From assembly GCF_003574315.2 (NCBI RefSeq), contig NZ_AP025739.1, forward strand, positions 5,580,001 to 5,644,000: a DNA stretch of 64,000 bases, read 5' to 3'. The notes beneath the pieces were generated by a model, which was given only the letters and a program-made list of their open reading frames with translations, was not told where the DNA came from and did no database searches. The DNA comes from Capsulimonas corticalis (lineage in GTDB: Bacteria > Armatimonadota > Armatimonadia > Armatimonadales > Capsulimonadaceae). The translations under genes and the position numbers were made by a program. Shown piece by piece: positions 1 to 9,119 of this stretch; the stretch's first letter is position 1; every line of letters starts with the position of its first letter.

Positions 1-1496
1 ATTCGCTCGCAACGGGGCAGCGCCTGCAAAATGAAACCGCGAACAGCTCCGCCAGTCAGCAATGGTCGTTTGCCCCGGCCGATCATGGATACGGCGCTCT
101 TGTCAACAAAAACAGCCTCCTCTCTGGATCGATCAACCTCGCAACGAACGGCGGCGCTCCCGTAACCCAGCAACTGGCGAGCAGTCGCATCGATCAGCAA
201 TGGTCGCTTCGTTTTCTTGATGACGCTGCGGCGTATTACGCATTCAATGACAATGGAGGAGCGGCGGCGGCAGACAACAGCGGCCATGGAAACAACGGCG
301 CGCTGATCGGCGGAGCGGGCTGGACGCTCGGGCTCGGAGGCTCCGCAGCGTCGCTCAGCGGCTCCGGCCAATATGTCGACTTGAGCCGACCCGTTCTCAA
401 CACCGCCCAGAGCTTTTCCGTATCCTGCTGGGTGAAATTAAACGCAATCACCAATTGGCAGACATTCGCCAGTCAGACCATCGGCAATACCGCAAGTTTC
501 TTTCTCCAATTGCGCGCCGACGGTCACTTCGGTTTCACCACCTTTGCCGCCGATAACTACACGAATGGCGTCACGGCGGCGTCCACGTTCACGCCGCAGC
601 CAGGCGTCTGGTATCACCTCGCCGGCGTTTACAATCAGCCGCTTCAGCAGATCAAGCTCTACGTCAACGGCGTGCTGCAAAGCGCTCAGTACAATGCCGT
701 GACGGCCTCCGCCCCCGGACATACGCTGCTGGGAAGCGCGTTTGGCGGCGGAGCGCCCACGGACTTCGTCGGCGGAGCGATCGAAGACACGCGTCTCTAT
801 CAGCGCGCGCTGCTCGACAGCGATGTGACGAACCTCGCGCAGACCTTCAGCGTTCCTATCCCGCCCGCTCAATGCGAAACTCTCTTCGACGAAAATTCAG
901 GAACGACGGCGGATGACGCCAGCGGTCACGGCAAAATCGGCGCCCTGATCGGCGGAGCGGGGTGGACGGACGGCGTACTGGGCGCGGCCGTCAATCTGAG
1001 CGGCGCGGGCCAGTATGTCAGCCTGAACGGCCCCGCGATCAACACCAGCCAGAGCTTCACCGTCGCGGCATGGGTCAAACTCAATGCGCTGGGCGGCTAT
1101 CAAACGATTCTGAGTCAGGACGGCGCCAATATCAGCGCATTCTTCCTACAGGCGCGCTCCGACAATCATTTCATCTTCATCGTCCCTCAAACCGACTCAA
1201 CGGGATCATCTCTCGCCGGCGCATGGGCGCCGACGGCGGCGATCACCGGACAGTGGACGCAATTGATCGGCGTATACGACGCCTCCAACGGCCTTGTGAA
1301 GCTCTACATCAACGGCGTGCTGACTGCGTCGACATCATGCCCAGGCGCATTCGCCGCGGCGGGAGGCGCGCAGATCGGGCGCGGCAAATGGAACGGTCCC
1401 GTGGACTTCTGGAACGGAGCCATCGATAGCGTCCGTGAGTATCAGCGCGCGTTCTCCGATGCGGACGCGCTGAGTTACTACAATACCGGCCAGTAA
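1..1496 (+). CDS. Secreted RICIN/LamG-domain protein, 5' end missing
   Basis: The reading frame is open from the left edge (first full codon at base 3) and ends with TAA at 1494-1496, so only the C-terminal part (about 497 residues) is seen. The first ~70 residues contain two QQW motifs typical of RICIN-type beta-trefoil lectin repeats. Two tandem concanavalin A/LamG-like domains follow, each opening with a 'D(x)SGHG..GALIGGAGWT' type start and containing 'SFSVSCWVKL' or 'SFTVAAWVKL' strands. The two LamG copies are similar at the DNA level, indicating internal duplication. Such modules usually bind carbohydrate, so the missing N-terminal part is probably a secreted enzyme or adhesin. It is followed 27 bases later by another secreted RICIN protein on the same strand, with which it may be co-transcribed. 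Confidence 0.85.
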   Translation, partial: SLATGQRLQNETANSSASQQWSFAPADHGYGALVNKNSLLSGSINLATNGGAPVTQQLASSRIDQQWSLRFLDDAAAYYAFNDNGGAAAADNSGHGNNGALIGGAGWTLGLGGSAASLSGSGQYVDLSRPVLNTAQSFSVSCWVKLNAITNWQTFASQTIGNTASFFLQLRADGHFGFTTFAADNYTNGVTAASTFTPQPGVWYHLAGVYNQPLQQIKLYVNGVLQSAQYNAVTASAPGHTLLGSAFGGGAPTDFVGGAIEDTRLYQRALLDSDVTNLAQTFSVPIPPAQCETLFDENSGTTADDASGHGKIGALIGGAGWTDGVLGAAVNLSGAGQYVSLNGPAINTSQSFTVAAWVKLNALGGYQTILSQDGANISAFFLQARSDNHFIFIVPQTDSTGSSLAGAWAPTAAITGQWTQLIGVYDASNGLVKLYINGVLTASTSCPGAFAAAGGAQIGRGKWNGPVDFWNGAIDSVREYQRAFSDADALSYYNTGQ

Positions 1497-1523
1497 CCAC
1501 GCAATACAAAGAAGGAAACGGCA

Positions 1524-4500
1524 ATGACGCGTATTCAAAAATGGGAGCGATGCGTTCCCCTGCTGCTCGGAATCGCCGCCATGACGGCGGCCGCGACGCC
1601 GGCCGGCGCTTACACGCTGGTGGGCGACACGGCGAACCCGGCGCAGCTCCTCACGGCGATCCGAAACGCCTATAACGCCGGATCGAACGGCGTGACCATT
1701 CGGCCGGGAAAGTACGCCATTCCGATCAATCCCAGCGGAACCGCCTGGGATCTCTCGGGAATGTCCAACTTCACGATCGACGCCCCCGGCGTGACTCTTT
1801 TCTTCGCCGACAGCGCTTACAATTTGGTGTGGCTGTCGAATAACAATAACTTCACGATCCTGGGGGCGACATTCTCGTCGCCGCCTAACTTCACTCAAGG
1901 ACGCGTTTATAATGCGGGCAGCGACGCCGGCGGCAACTATATGGATGTACAGCTCGACGCCGGATATCCCACGGACTTTACCAACACCGCCCACTGGACG
2001 GCGAACGAACCCTTCAACGTGTTTGACAAGACAACCCGCCGTTGGAAAACGGCGACCGCGGACTACGGAACAACATCGCTGCCCATAACTCTGGACGCCG
2101 CAAACCGCAAATATCGCTGGCATATCAATACCGGCGATTTCCTTCCCTTCAACACGACGATTGTCAATGGCGATTATATCGGGATCCACGGCCAATCTCA
2201 GCAGTTTATGGGGATCGGCACATGCAGCAACGTAACTTTCCGTAATATGACCGTCAATATCGGCGGCGAAAACACCTGGAACGCCAGCGCCTGCGGTCTG
2301 ATCACCTTCGACCATTGCAGCTATGTCTATCAGCCCGCGCCGCCGGGAGCATCCGCCATTGGTCTGTACGGACCGAACGGCATTCAGGCCGGATGGAACC
2401 GCCAAGGACTGGTGATGACCAACTGTCTGTGGCAAGGTTCGCCGGACGATGTGGTGAACGCGGACGCCTTTACAGCCCCCGTCGGTCAGGCGAGCGGGAG
2501 CACGCTCACCTATACGGGCGGCGGATATGTGAACAACGGGGACCGATTGTATTTTTATGACGCGAATGGCAATGTCGTCGGCCAGAGAACGGTCACCAGC
2601 GCCCCTATCCATGCCAACTTCACCCCGCCCGACAACACCTACGGCAGTGTGGAGTGGCTCAATGTCACGCTCGACCAGCCGATCACCCTGCCCTATAAAT
2701 ATCAGATGGCGGACATCAACCACGCGGATATCGGCTTGACGATGAAGAATTGCGTGATTCAGAACTGCCGTGATGTTTCTCTGGTGATCAGCGGCGTCAA
2801 CGCCGATATCGAAAACTGCCTCTTCGAGACAGGCACGGTTTCGGCGATCTCCTGCGAAAACTTCTCGGACAATCTGACGATCAAGAACAACGTGTTCACC
2901 TACAACGGCTTCACGGCGGCAAACATATGGAACCGACGCAACTCGGCGGCGATCCAAATCGACCGCTACGGCTTGAGCGGACGGCCAAACACAAACACCA
3001 CAATCCAAAACAATACGTTTTATAACAACTACGGCGTCAACATTTCCCTGATGAATTCCGACGGCGCCTGGGTGACTGGGAACTCCTTCTTAAACACGCA
3101 TCAGGACGCGCCCGGCGTCTCTATCTACACCGCCGGCGCGGGCGGCTACGGACAGGATGCACACTCCGTGATCTGGCTGGGACATGACAACAACACGACG
3201 CTGTCGGGAAATACTGTCGCCGGCCAGGGAGCGAACGGCAGCGCGCTGATTGAGACGGATGGAGCCTGCACCAACACAAAGGGCCTGACCAGCGGCGTTT
3301 CTTACGCCGACACCGCCGTTTTTGAAGCCGAAAACGGAGTCATCACGAATTCTGTTGTCAGCTCCAACAGCGCCGCCTCCAATGGACAATATGTCGGCGG
3401 CATGGTCAACGCGAACAGCTCGGTAAAGTTCACCGTGAATGTTCCGGTGGCCGGCTATTACCCCATCTTCGCCTCCTACGCTAACGCCAGTGTTGACGGA
3501 GCAGGCAATCCACAGGGAGCCACTCACAACGTTGTGGTGAACGGCGGCGCGGCTGTTCCCATCTCCTATGCATACACCGGGCTTTGGGGAGTGAACGCGG
3601 CGGCGTTCACGCAGGATTATGTTTCCGGCGTAGTCGTTCGCCTGAACGCAGGCGTCAATACGATCCAGTTCAATCTGGGAAATATGTTTGCTGAGCTCGA
3701 CAAGATCACCATTCTGACTCCTCAGCAGACGGACGCCTCTTCCTTTTTCCAGCTCTTCAACCAGAACAGCGGAAAAGTGCTGGCCGTTCAAGGGGCGTCC
3801 ACAAGCGGCGGGACGCCGCTACAGCAGTACTCAGACAACGGCGCGCTGGATCACCACTGGAAATTTCAATATGTCGGGAACGGCTACTATAAAATTCTCA
3901 ATCAAAACAGCGGTTTGGAGCTCGCCGCCAACGGCGCCGCCCTCGTCGCTCCTAATGGCGCCCAGCTCATTCAAAACGTCAGCAACGGCGCCGACGATCA
4001 CTTGTGGAAGCTTGTCGCCACAGGAGGCGGATACTTCAAAATCGTCAACCATCGAACGGGATATGTGATCGAAGTGACAGGAGGCGGGACTGGCGACGGC
4101 GCTTTGATCTACCAAAATGCAGACAGCGGCGGCGCGAACCAGCATTGGAAGCTGCTGGACAGCCGATCGGGCAGTAACTATCGAATTGGAAACTCCTTTA
4201 CCGGCAAGGTCCTGACGCCCAGCGGCGGGCAAACAGCAGACGGAACTCTTCTGACGCAGTGGGACGACAATGGCGCAGCCGACCATGTCTGGAAGCTCCT
4301 AGATCAGGGATATGGGCTCTACAAATTCTTGAACACGAATAGCGGAAGGGAAATGACGATCGCCGGCGGTTCGCTTAACATTGCAGACGCATGCATTTCC
4401 ACGGTAGGCAACGGCGCGGATCATTTTTGGCGCCTGCTCGACTCCAGCGGAAGCTTTACACTGCTCAATCTGAACAGCGGCTTGGTGATGGGGGTTAACG

Positions 4501-4580
4501 GGATGAGCGCGGCGAACGGCGCGGAGATCTTTCAGACACCGGAGAACTTCTCGGCGGACCATCTGTGGCAGCTGCATTAG
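1524..4580 (+). CDS. Secreted right-handed beta-helix protein with CBM and two RICIN domains
   Basis: The 1018-residue product starts with a classic signal peptide (about residues 1-29, cleavage after AGA). A long Asn-rich right-handed beta-helix of pectate-lyase type follows, with repeated 'NNTFYNNYG'-like rungs (about 40-590). Then comes a CBM6/35-like beta-sandwich (about 600-735, starting near 'FEAENGVITNS'). The C-terminal ~280 residues carry six HxW/QxW-type motifs (DHHWKF, DHLWKL, NQHWKL, DHVWKL, DHFWRL, DHLWQL), the pattern of two RICIN beta-trefoils. An SD-like AGAAGGAA lies just before the ATG. A polysaccharide-binding or -cleaving extracellular role is inferred; no catalytic residues can be assigned. 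It is clearly related to the protein encoded at 36920-39898 (shared 'FTQG' and 'LDxGYPT' segments). Confidence 0.9.
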   Translation: MTRIQKWERCVPLLLGIAAMTAAATPAGAYTLVGDTANPAQLLTAIRNAYNAGSNGVTIRPGKYAIPINPSGTAWDLSGMSNFTIDAPGVTLFFADSAYNLVWLSNNNNFTILGATFSSPPNFTQGRVYNAGSDAGGNYMDVQLDAGYPTDFTNTAHWTANEPFNVFDKTTRRWKTATADYGTTSLPITLDAANRKYRWHINTGDFLPFNTTIVNGDYIGIHGQSQQFMGIGTCSNVTFRNMTVNIGGENTWNASACGLITFDHCSYVYQPAPPGASAIGLYGPNGIQAGWNRQGLVMTNCLWQGSPDDVVNADAFTAPVGQASGSTLTYTGGGYVNNGDRLYFYDANGNVVGQRTVTSAPIHANFTPPDNTYGSVEWLNVTLDQPITLPYKYQMADINHADIGLTMKNCVIQNCRDVSLVISGVNADIENCLFETGTVSAISCENFSDNLTIKNNVFTYNGFTAANIWNRRNSAAIQIDRYGLSGRPNTNTTIQNNTFYNNYGVNISLMNSDGAWVTGNSFLNTHQDAPGVSIYTAGAGGYGQDAHSVIWLGHDNNTTLSGNTVAGQGANGSALIETDGACTNTKGLTSGVSYADTAVFEAENGVITNSVVSSNSAASNGQYVGGMVNANSSVKFTVNVPVAGYYPIFASYANASVDGAGNPQGATHNVVVNGGAAVPISYAYTGLWGVNAAAFTQDYVSGVVVRLNAGVNTIQFNLGNMFAELDKITILTPQQTDASSFFQLFNQNSGKVLAVQGASTSGGTPLQQYSDNGALDHHWKFQYVGNGYYKILNQNSGLELAANGAALVAPNGAQLIQNVSNGADDHLWKLVATGGGYFKIVNHRTGYVIEVTGGGTGDGALIYQNADSGGANQHWKLLDSRSGSNYRIGNSFTGKVLTPSGGQTADGTLLTQWDDNGAADHVWKLLDQGYGLYKFLNTNSGREMTIAGGSLNIADACISTVGNGADHFWRLLDSSGSFTLLNLNSGLVMGVNGMSAANGAEIFQTPENFSADHLWQLH

Positions 4581-4607
4581 AAGTCGGGAAAGGGGCAGGC
4601 TCGCATC

Positions 4608-4641
4608 AAGAACGGCCGGCGCATTTGCGCCGGCCGTTCTT
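4608..4641. terminator. Intrinsic terminator, 15-bp perfect stem
   Basis: A perfect 15-bp stem (AAGAACGGCCGGCGC and its complement) with loop ATTT lies between two convergent genes (beta-helix protein on +, transglutaminase on -). Stem ends rich in A/T let it serve both strands. Confidence 0.85.
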
Positions 4642-4676
4642 GTGTCAACATGCAATATGATGGAATAAGTAGATCT

Positions 4677-5555
4677 CTATCCGAAATTGACTTCCTTAAC
4701 GCTTACCACCACATCCAGATCGCTGCATTCGGGCAGCTTGCCGCCGCGCGCCGCGCGCAGGAGGCCCTTGGTGGGCGGCACGTCATCGTAGTCGCGTCCC
4801 GATGCGATCTTGATATGGCGTTCGCCGACGAGCAAGTTATTCGTCGGGTCGAAGCCGCGCCAGGTGTTTGCATGCGGGATCAGCAGCTCCACCCAGGCGT
4901 GCATAGCGTCGCCGCCGTGCGTATTGGGGTCCGCGCCGCTGAACACGTATCCCGAAACATAGCGCGCGGGGACGCCGGCGGAGCGGGCGATCGCCAGCAT
5001 GTAGTGCGCGTAATCCTGGCAGACTCCTCGGCCCTGCGCGACGAACTCCTCCAGCGGGGTGCTGATATCCGTCGACCCCGGCACATATTGGAAACGGTCG
5101 TAGATATGCTGGCTGAGCGCCTGCCCGAATTCGAAGACGCTTGTCGTGGGCAGTTCGGGGATCATCCACTGCGGGCCGACGGAGATTATCTCCGTCGGGA
5201 ACAGCCATTCGGCCTGATCGCGGCGAAAAATCGGATCGCGCAGCATCTCCCAATCGCCGGCGTCGAACATTAAGCCTTCGAATGGGTTGGACCGATATGT
5301 TTCCACAACAGAGACGGTGCTCAGCGTCAGCAGATCGTGCGGATCGTTGCGCAGCGTGAAGTGATCGACGTGACCGAGCTCGCCGGGCAGATCGTATTGA
5401 AAGACCGGCGCGCTCGGATCCACCGTCAATTGATAGCTGCGGCACTCCTGGACGTCGGGCTGCGTGAGTGGGCGCAGGCGAACTTCCATAAAGGATTCGC
5501 CAGTGAGCGGCGCGTTGTAATGGAACGTCGTTTTGTGAGAGACCTTCAGGTTCAT
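4677..5555 (-). CDS. Transglutaminase-like cysteine protein
   Basis: The 292-residue protein has an N-terminal beta-rich region ('HKTTFHYNAPLTGE', typical of the bacterial transglutaminase N-domain) and a transglutaminase core. The catalytic triad is visible: Cys179 in GRGVCQDYAH, His219 in MHAWVE and Asp236 in FDPTNN. The family (COG1305) includes amide-hydrolysing or cross-linking enzymes and is often encoded beside MoxR/DUF4129 clusters, as here. It lies 92 bases downstream of the MoxR gene on the same strand and is probably the last gene of that cluster. There is no signal peptide, so a cytoplasmic location is likely. The substrate is unknown. Confidence 0.9.
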   Translation of the reverse strand: MNLKVSHKTTFHYNAPLTGESFMEVRLRPLTQPDVQECRSYQLTVDPSAPVFQYDLPGELGHVDHFTLRNDPHDLLTLSTVSVVETYRSNPFEGLMFDAGDWEMLRDPIFRRDQAEWLFPTEIISVGPQWMIPELPTTSVFEFGQALSQHIYDRFQYVPGSTDISTPLEEFVAQGRGVCQDYAHYMLAIARSAGVPARYVSGYVFSGADPNTHGGDAMHAWVELLIPHANTWRGFDPTNNLLVGERHIKIASGRDYDDVPPTKGLLRAARGGKLPECSDLDVVVSVKEVNFG

Positions 5556-5616
5556 CGCTTATTTTCCTTGCCTGGCGGAGCCAAGGCTGCCGAGCGACGC
5601 GACATTGCGTTTGGGG

Positions 5617-5644
5617 GCGCGGCGCCGCGATTGCGGCGCCGCGC
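5617..5644. repeat. GC-rich hairpin between moxR and transglutaminase genes
   Basis: A perfect 12-bp stem (GCGCGGCGCCGC) with loop GATT directly follows the MoxR stop codon. It lacks a T-run, so it may be a transcript-stabilising or weak attenuating hairpin rather than a full terminator. Confidence 0.6.
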
Positions 5645-5647
5645 TGC

Positions 5648-6751
5648 TTAACGGGGAACTTCCAGGCTCCCGAGAATGCCTTCGATGACGTTGTCCGCCG
5701 TCGCGCCTTCGATCTCCGCTTCGGGCCGGAGCAGCAGGCGGTGCCGAAGAACCGCCGGAGCGATGGATTTTACATCGTCCGGAATCATATAGTCGCGGCC
5801 GCGCATCGCCGCCATCGCCTTGCCGACTTGCAGCAGCGCGATCGAGGCGCGCGGGCCGCCGCCGAGCACCAGATGGCGATGCTCGCGCGTGGCGAACACG
5901 AGCGCGGAAATATATCGGAACATCGCGTCTTCCACGCGCACTTTCTTGATGATCGCGCGGCAGTTCTCGATCGTGGCGGCGTCCGCCACGGACTGGATAT
6001 TCGTGGTCTCCAGATCGTTCGAATCGAAGCCCTGATGGTAGCGGCGCAGAATCGATTGCTCGGCTTCAGCGGGCGGATAGGACACCAGGATCTTGAGCAG
6101 GAAGCGGTCGAGCTGGGCTTCCGGCAGTGGATAAGTCCCCTCAAACTCGATGGGGTTCTGGGTGGCGAAGACCATGAAGACGGAGCCAAGATCGTGCGTC
6201 TCGCCGTCGACGGTGACACGGTGCTCCTGCATCGCCTCCAGCAGCGCCGCCTGGGTCTTGGGCGGTGTGCGGTTGATTTCATCGGCAAGCAGCAGGCCGG
6301 TGAAGATCGGGCCGGGCTTGAAGACGAACTCGCTGAGCTTCTGGTCGAAAATCCGGGTGCCGGTGATGTCCGAGGGCATCAGGTCCGGCGTGAACTGGAT
6401 GCGCTTGAAGTCCGTGGAGACGGCGGCCGAGAGGGCGCGCACCAGCAGCGTCTTCGCGGTGCCGGGTACGCCTTCGAGCAGCACGTGGCCGTCGGCGAAA
6501 AGCGCGGCGAGGGCGCTTTCAATGGCGTCGTCCTGGCCGACAACGGCCTTATGGATCTCCGCCGTGATGGCGTCGGCCACCCGCTGCACCTCGTTCTGGC
6601 TGGCGTAGGTCGGCGTGCTCTCCTCGACCGGCTGGGCCGGCGGCTGATAAAAGTTCACGGAGTTCTGCGGCGCGGGCGCCGGCTCTCCCCAGGGCGAAAC
6701 GGGCGACGCCTCGGATGCGGAGGAGCGGATTTCTTCGTCAGACAATGCCAA
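5648..6751 (-). CDS. MoxR-family AAA+ ATPase
   Basis: The 367-residue protein has a ~50-residue proline-rich N-terminal extension, then a MoxR AAA+ core: Walker A GVPGTAKT (94-101), Walker B LLADEINR (154-161), a sensor region '[25 protein letters not shown]' and a C-terminal lid. MoxR ATPases act as chaperones that mature or activate partner proteins, usually with DUF58/VWA proteins encoded beside them. Here the gene overlaps the DUF4350 gene by 14 bases, showing tight coupling. No DUF58 or VWA partner lies in the window; the neighbours are DUF4350, DUF4129 and a transglutaminase. Confidence 0.93.
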   Translation of the reverse strand: MALSDEEIRSSASEASPVSPWGEPAPAPQNSVNFYQPPAQPVEESTPTYASQNEVQRVADAITAEIHKAVVGQDDAIESALAALFADGHVLLEGVPGTAKTLLVRALSAAVSTDFKRIQFTPDLMPSDITGTRIFDQKLSEFVFKPGPIFTGLLLADEINRTPPKTQAALLEAMQEHRVTVDGETHDLGSVFMVFATQNPIEFEGTYPLPEAQLDRFLLKILVSYPPAEAEQSILRRYHQGFDSNDLETTNIQSVADAATIENCRAIIKKVRVEDAMFRYISALVFATREHRHLVLGGGPRASIALLQVGKAMAAMRGRDYMIPDDVKSIAPAVLRHRLLLRPEAEIEGATADNVIEGILGSLEVPR

Positions 6752-8021
6752 GGTCCTTTCTGATACGATCCATGCGTCTTACTAAAGTGAGCAGATCCGC
6801 CTCGGAGACGGAGGCGCGGTCGATGCCGCCCTCGCAGTCCGCCAGCAGCTGCCGGACCTCCGCCAGTGGGACGGAGCCCCGGCGCGCGACGACGGCGGCG
6901 AGCTGCTCCAAATTGGAATCGGGCGGCAGCGCGAGACGCCCGGTGACGTCACGCAGGAACTGCCGGTAGATGGTCTCCAGCGCCGTCGCCGAAGCGCCGG
7001 CCCGCTGGTAAAGGTTCGAAAGTGATTCGACATACTCCGACGACGTGCGCCGTCCGTTTTGCAGCAGCGGGATCGGAGTGCCAAACCGCGCGCCCAGTGC
7101 GGCGGCCAGTAGCAGCGCCGCCCCGAGAAGCTGGAGAAGGGCCAGTCGCAGCGGCTGTCCCAAAGCTCCCCAGATCGTCATGCCCGATTCCAAAACGGCG
7201 TCGCCGTGATGGTATTCATCGAACAGGATCGTGTCGCCGCGTTTGGCGTGATGGTGCAGCAAATTGTCCAGAAAGACGGCGTTGTCGGCGACGGCGATAT
7301 TTCCATTCGACGCGAACGCGCCGTCCGCGATCACAATCAATCGTCCCTTCCCAATGGGGATCGACTCCGCCACAGGCCCGTTCTCATCGCCAAACAATCC
7401 CAGCCCGTCCGGAACGGAGCGGCGGATCCGCATGCCGGAAATCGTGTGTACGCGCATCAGGTCCACGGTGTCCCGTGTGAGCAGGCGCGGCGCGAATTCC
7501 GTCTTTCCGGCGGAGGTCGCGCTGGTTTCGACGATTACATCCATGGCGTCGCCAAACGTCGTCGTCCCGTCGCTGGAGCCGGCGATCTTCCCCGTCGCCA
7601 GGCGCGAGGTGAGTAGGATCAGCGTATGTCCGGACTGAAGCCACTTGCGTAGCCGCGCGGCGTCATCGGCGGTGAGCAGCGTCGTTTTTGCCGGAGGGGC
7701 GTCACTGTCATTTTGGGCAAAGAGAGTCGCCTGCGCGTCGTCACCGGTCTGCGGCGCGATGCACACCATGACCGGCGCCTGGTTTTTGTCCAGCGATGTC
7801 CAGCTGGCGCGAAGAATCTGAGGCTTGAAGCCGCGCTCCCCCACCCAATCGAAGAACGCCTTGCTGCCCGACTTTCGATCGTTGGTCACCGAAGGGTCGA
7901 CCGGACCGTCGACTCCGACCTGGCGTGACCTGGTTTCGCTTTGTCCGCCGGAGGCGAGGCCAATGGCGACAAAGACGACGAACAGAACAAAGATGGCTCC
8001 GAGCTCTTTACTGATGCGCAT
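6738..8021 (-). CDS. DUF4350 domain membrane protein
   Basis: The 427-residue protein has one N-terminal membrane helix (about 8-25) and one internal helix (about 290-310). Between them is an extracytoplasmic domain of the DUF4350 type ('GSKAFFDWVGERGF' start, then a 'FDEYHHGD' motif ahead of the second helix). The C-terminal ~115 residues are cytoplasmic and helical. DUF4350 proteins normally sit with DUF4129 and MoxR genes, as here, and their biochemical role is unknown. The gene overlaps moxR by 14 bases and lies 36 bases downstream of the DUF4129 gene, so it belongs to the same operon. Confidence 0.85.
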   Translation of the reverse strand: MRISKELGAIFVLFVVFVAIGLASGGQSETRSRQVGVDGPVDPSVTNDRKSGSKAFFDWVGERGFKPQILRASWTSLDKNQAPVMVCIAPQTGDDAQATLFAQNDSDAPPAKTTLLTADDAARLRKWLQSGHTLILLTSRLATGKIAGSSDGTTTFGDAMDVIVETSATSAGKTEFAPRLLTRDTVDLMRVHTISGMRIRRSVPDGLGLFGDENGPVAESIPIGKGRLIVIADGAFASNGNIAVADNAVFLDNLLHHHAKRGDTILFDEYHHGDAVLESGMTIWGALGQPLRLALLQLLGAALLLAAALGARFGTPIPLLQNGRRTSSEYVESLSNLYQRAGASATALETIYRQFLRDVTGRLALPPDSNLEQLAAVVARRGSVPLAEVRQLLADCEGGIDRASVSEADLLTLVRRMDRIRKDLGIV

Positions 8022-8057
8022 AACGAAGTTTCGTGAATGTCCGGAACGACCGAATAA

Positions 8058-9119
8058 TTAACCCCGGCGCGCGGCTGCCGCCGGGCTGGGCGCACGCAGG
8101 CGGTCGTAATATTCGAGCGCCTGTCGATAGTCGGACGGCCCCGCCGTGGCGTAGCCGTACCAGAGTCGGTCGAAATCGCGGGTCAGCGGCAGCATGGCGC
8201 GGTAAAGGTCGTCGCGGCCCGCGCCGCGCAGCGACCGAAGGTACTCCCAGTTGGTGCGCGATCGATCGAAGCGCAGAATGCCGTCGGTGTCCATCGCGAC
8301 AAGCGTGGCGAGATACACCAAGCGGAACGCCCCGCGGAAGTCTCCTTCTTTCGCGCGCGCTTCGGCGGCGTCGATCAGGCTGTCCTTGTCGCGCGCCTCC
8401 ACCATCGCCTCTTCGGCAAGCTCGCGGTCGCGCTGGACGACATTGACGGTGCGGTTCCGAATATATTGAACGATCAGATAAACTAGCAGACCGAACAGCA
8501 GCGCGCCCAGGCCGTAAAACAAACCGCGAATGATCGCCGGATTGATCGTACCCGAGGCGCCGCGCTGCGGCTTCGGAAGATGATCGGCGAGCCACTTCAA
8601 AAACCGGTTCCAGCCCAGCTCCAGCGGCGAGGGCGGCGGCAGCGGCTCCGATTGAAACTCGGGACGCGCCAGGATACGGCGGACTTCCACATAGGAGGAC
8701 GGCGGGTCGTCGCCGCCGCCGACATCGCCCGGCTTCATGCCGCGCATATCCTCGCGGAGAGTCTTTGTCGCGAGAATGATCGGCGCGTACTGCTCGGCGC
8801 GCTTCTTCAGCGGCGCGGCGTCGATCTTTTGCAGCGCGGCCACCAGCCGGGCGCTGCGCACGCGGACCGCGCCCTGTCCCGGGACTTCCACCGTCGGAAT
8901 GGGACCCAGCACCCGCTTCGCAAAGTCGTGAGGCGTTTCCCCGGACTCGGGCTTGCCGCCGCGGCTGGCTTCCGATGCGGTTTCCAGACGGTGCTCCACG
9001 CTGGCGAGCGCCTTGCGGAACTGGGCCACGGGAACCGCGCCCGCCGTCATCGTCGACAGCGCCGTCAGCAGGGCGCAAAGGAGAAAAACAATTGAGGTCG
9101 GTCGGCGCCGATGGATCAT
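8058..9119 (-). CDS. DUF4129 domain protein
   Basis: The 353-residue protein begins with a signal peptide or anchor (1-29), has a single membrane helix near 200-220, and ends with a DUF4129 domain ('GDFRGAFRLVYLATL', 'RTNWEYLRSL', 'DFDRLWYGYA'). Such proteins are predicted membrane-bound partners in MoxR clusters, and some are fused to transglutaminase domains. Here the transglutaminase is a separate gene in the same cluster. The start overlaps the stop of the upstream membrane-protein gene by 4 bases, a sign of translational coupling. Confidence 0.88.
   Translation of the reverse strand: MIHRRRPTSIVFLLCALLTALSTMTAGAVPVAQFRKALASVEHRLETASEASRGGKPESGETPHDFAKRVLGPIPTVEVPGQGAVRVRSARLVAALQKIDAAPLKKRAEQYAPIILATKTLREDMRGMKPGDVGGGDDPPSSYVEVRRILARPEFQSEPLPPPSPLELGWNRFLKWLADHLPKPQRGASGTINPAIIRGLFYGLGALLFGLLVYLIVQYIRNRTVNVVQRDRELAEEAMVEARDKDSLIDAAEARAKEGDFRGAFRLVYLATLVAMDTDGILRFDRSRTNWEYLRSLRGAGRDDLYRAMLPLTRDFDRLWYGYATAGPSDYRQALEYYDRLRAPSPAAAARRG

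Noticed and set aside
1335-3008. 557-codon open frame antisense to the beta-helix gene
   Set aside because: Shadow frame opposite a protein with signal peptide, beta-helix and RICIN domains.
4650-5273. 207-codon plus-strand frame antisense to the transglutaminase
   Set aside because: The minus-strand protein has a complete Cys-His-Asp triad; the plus frame has no family signal.
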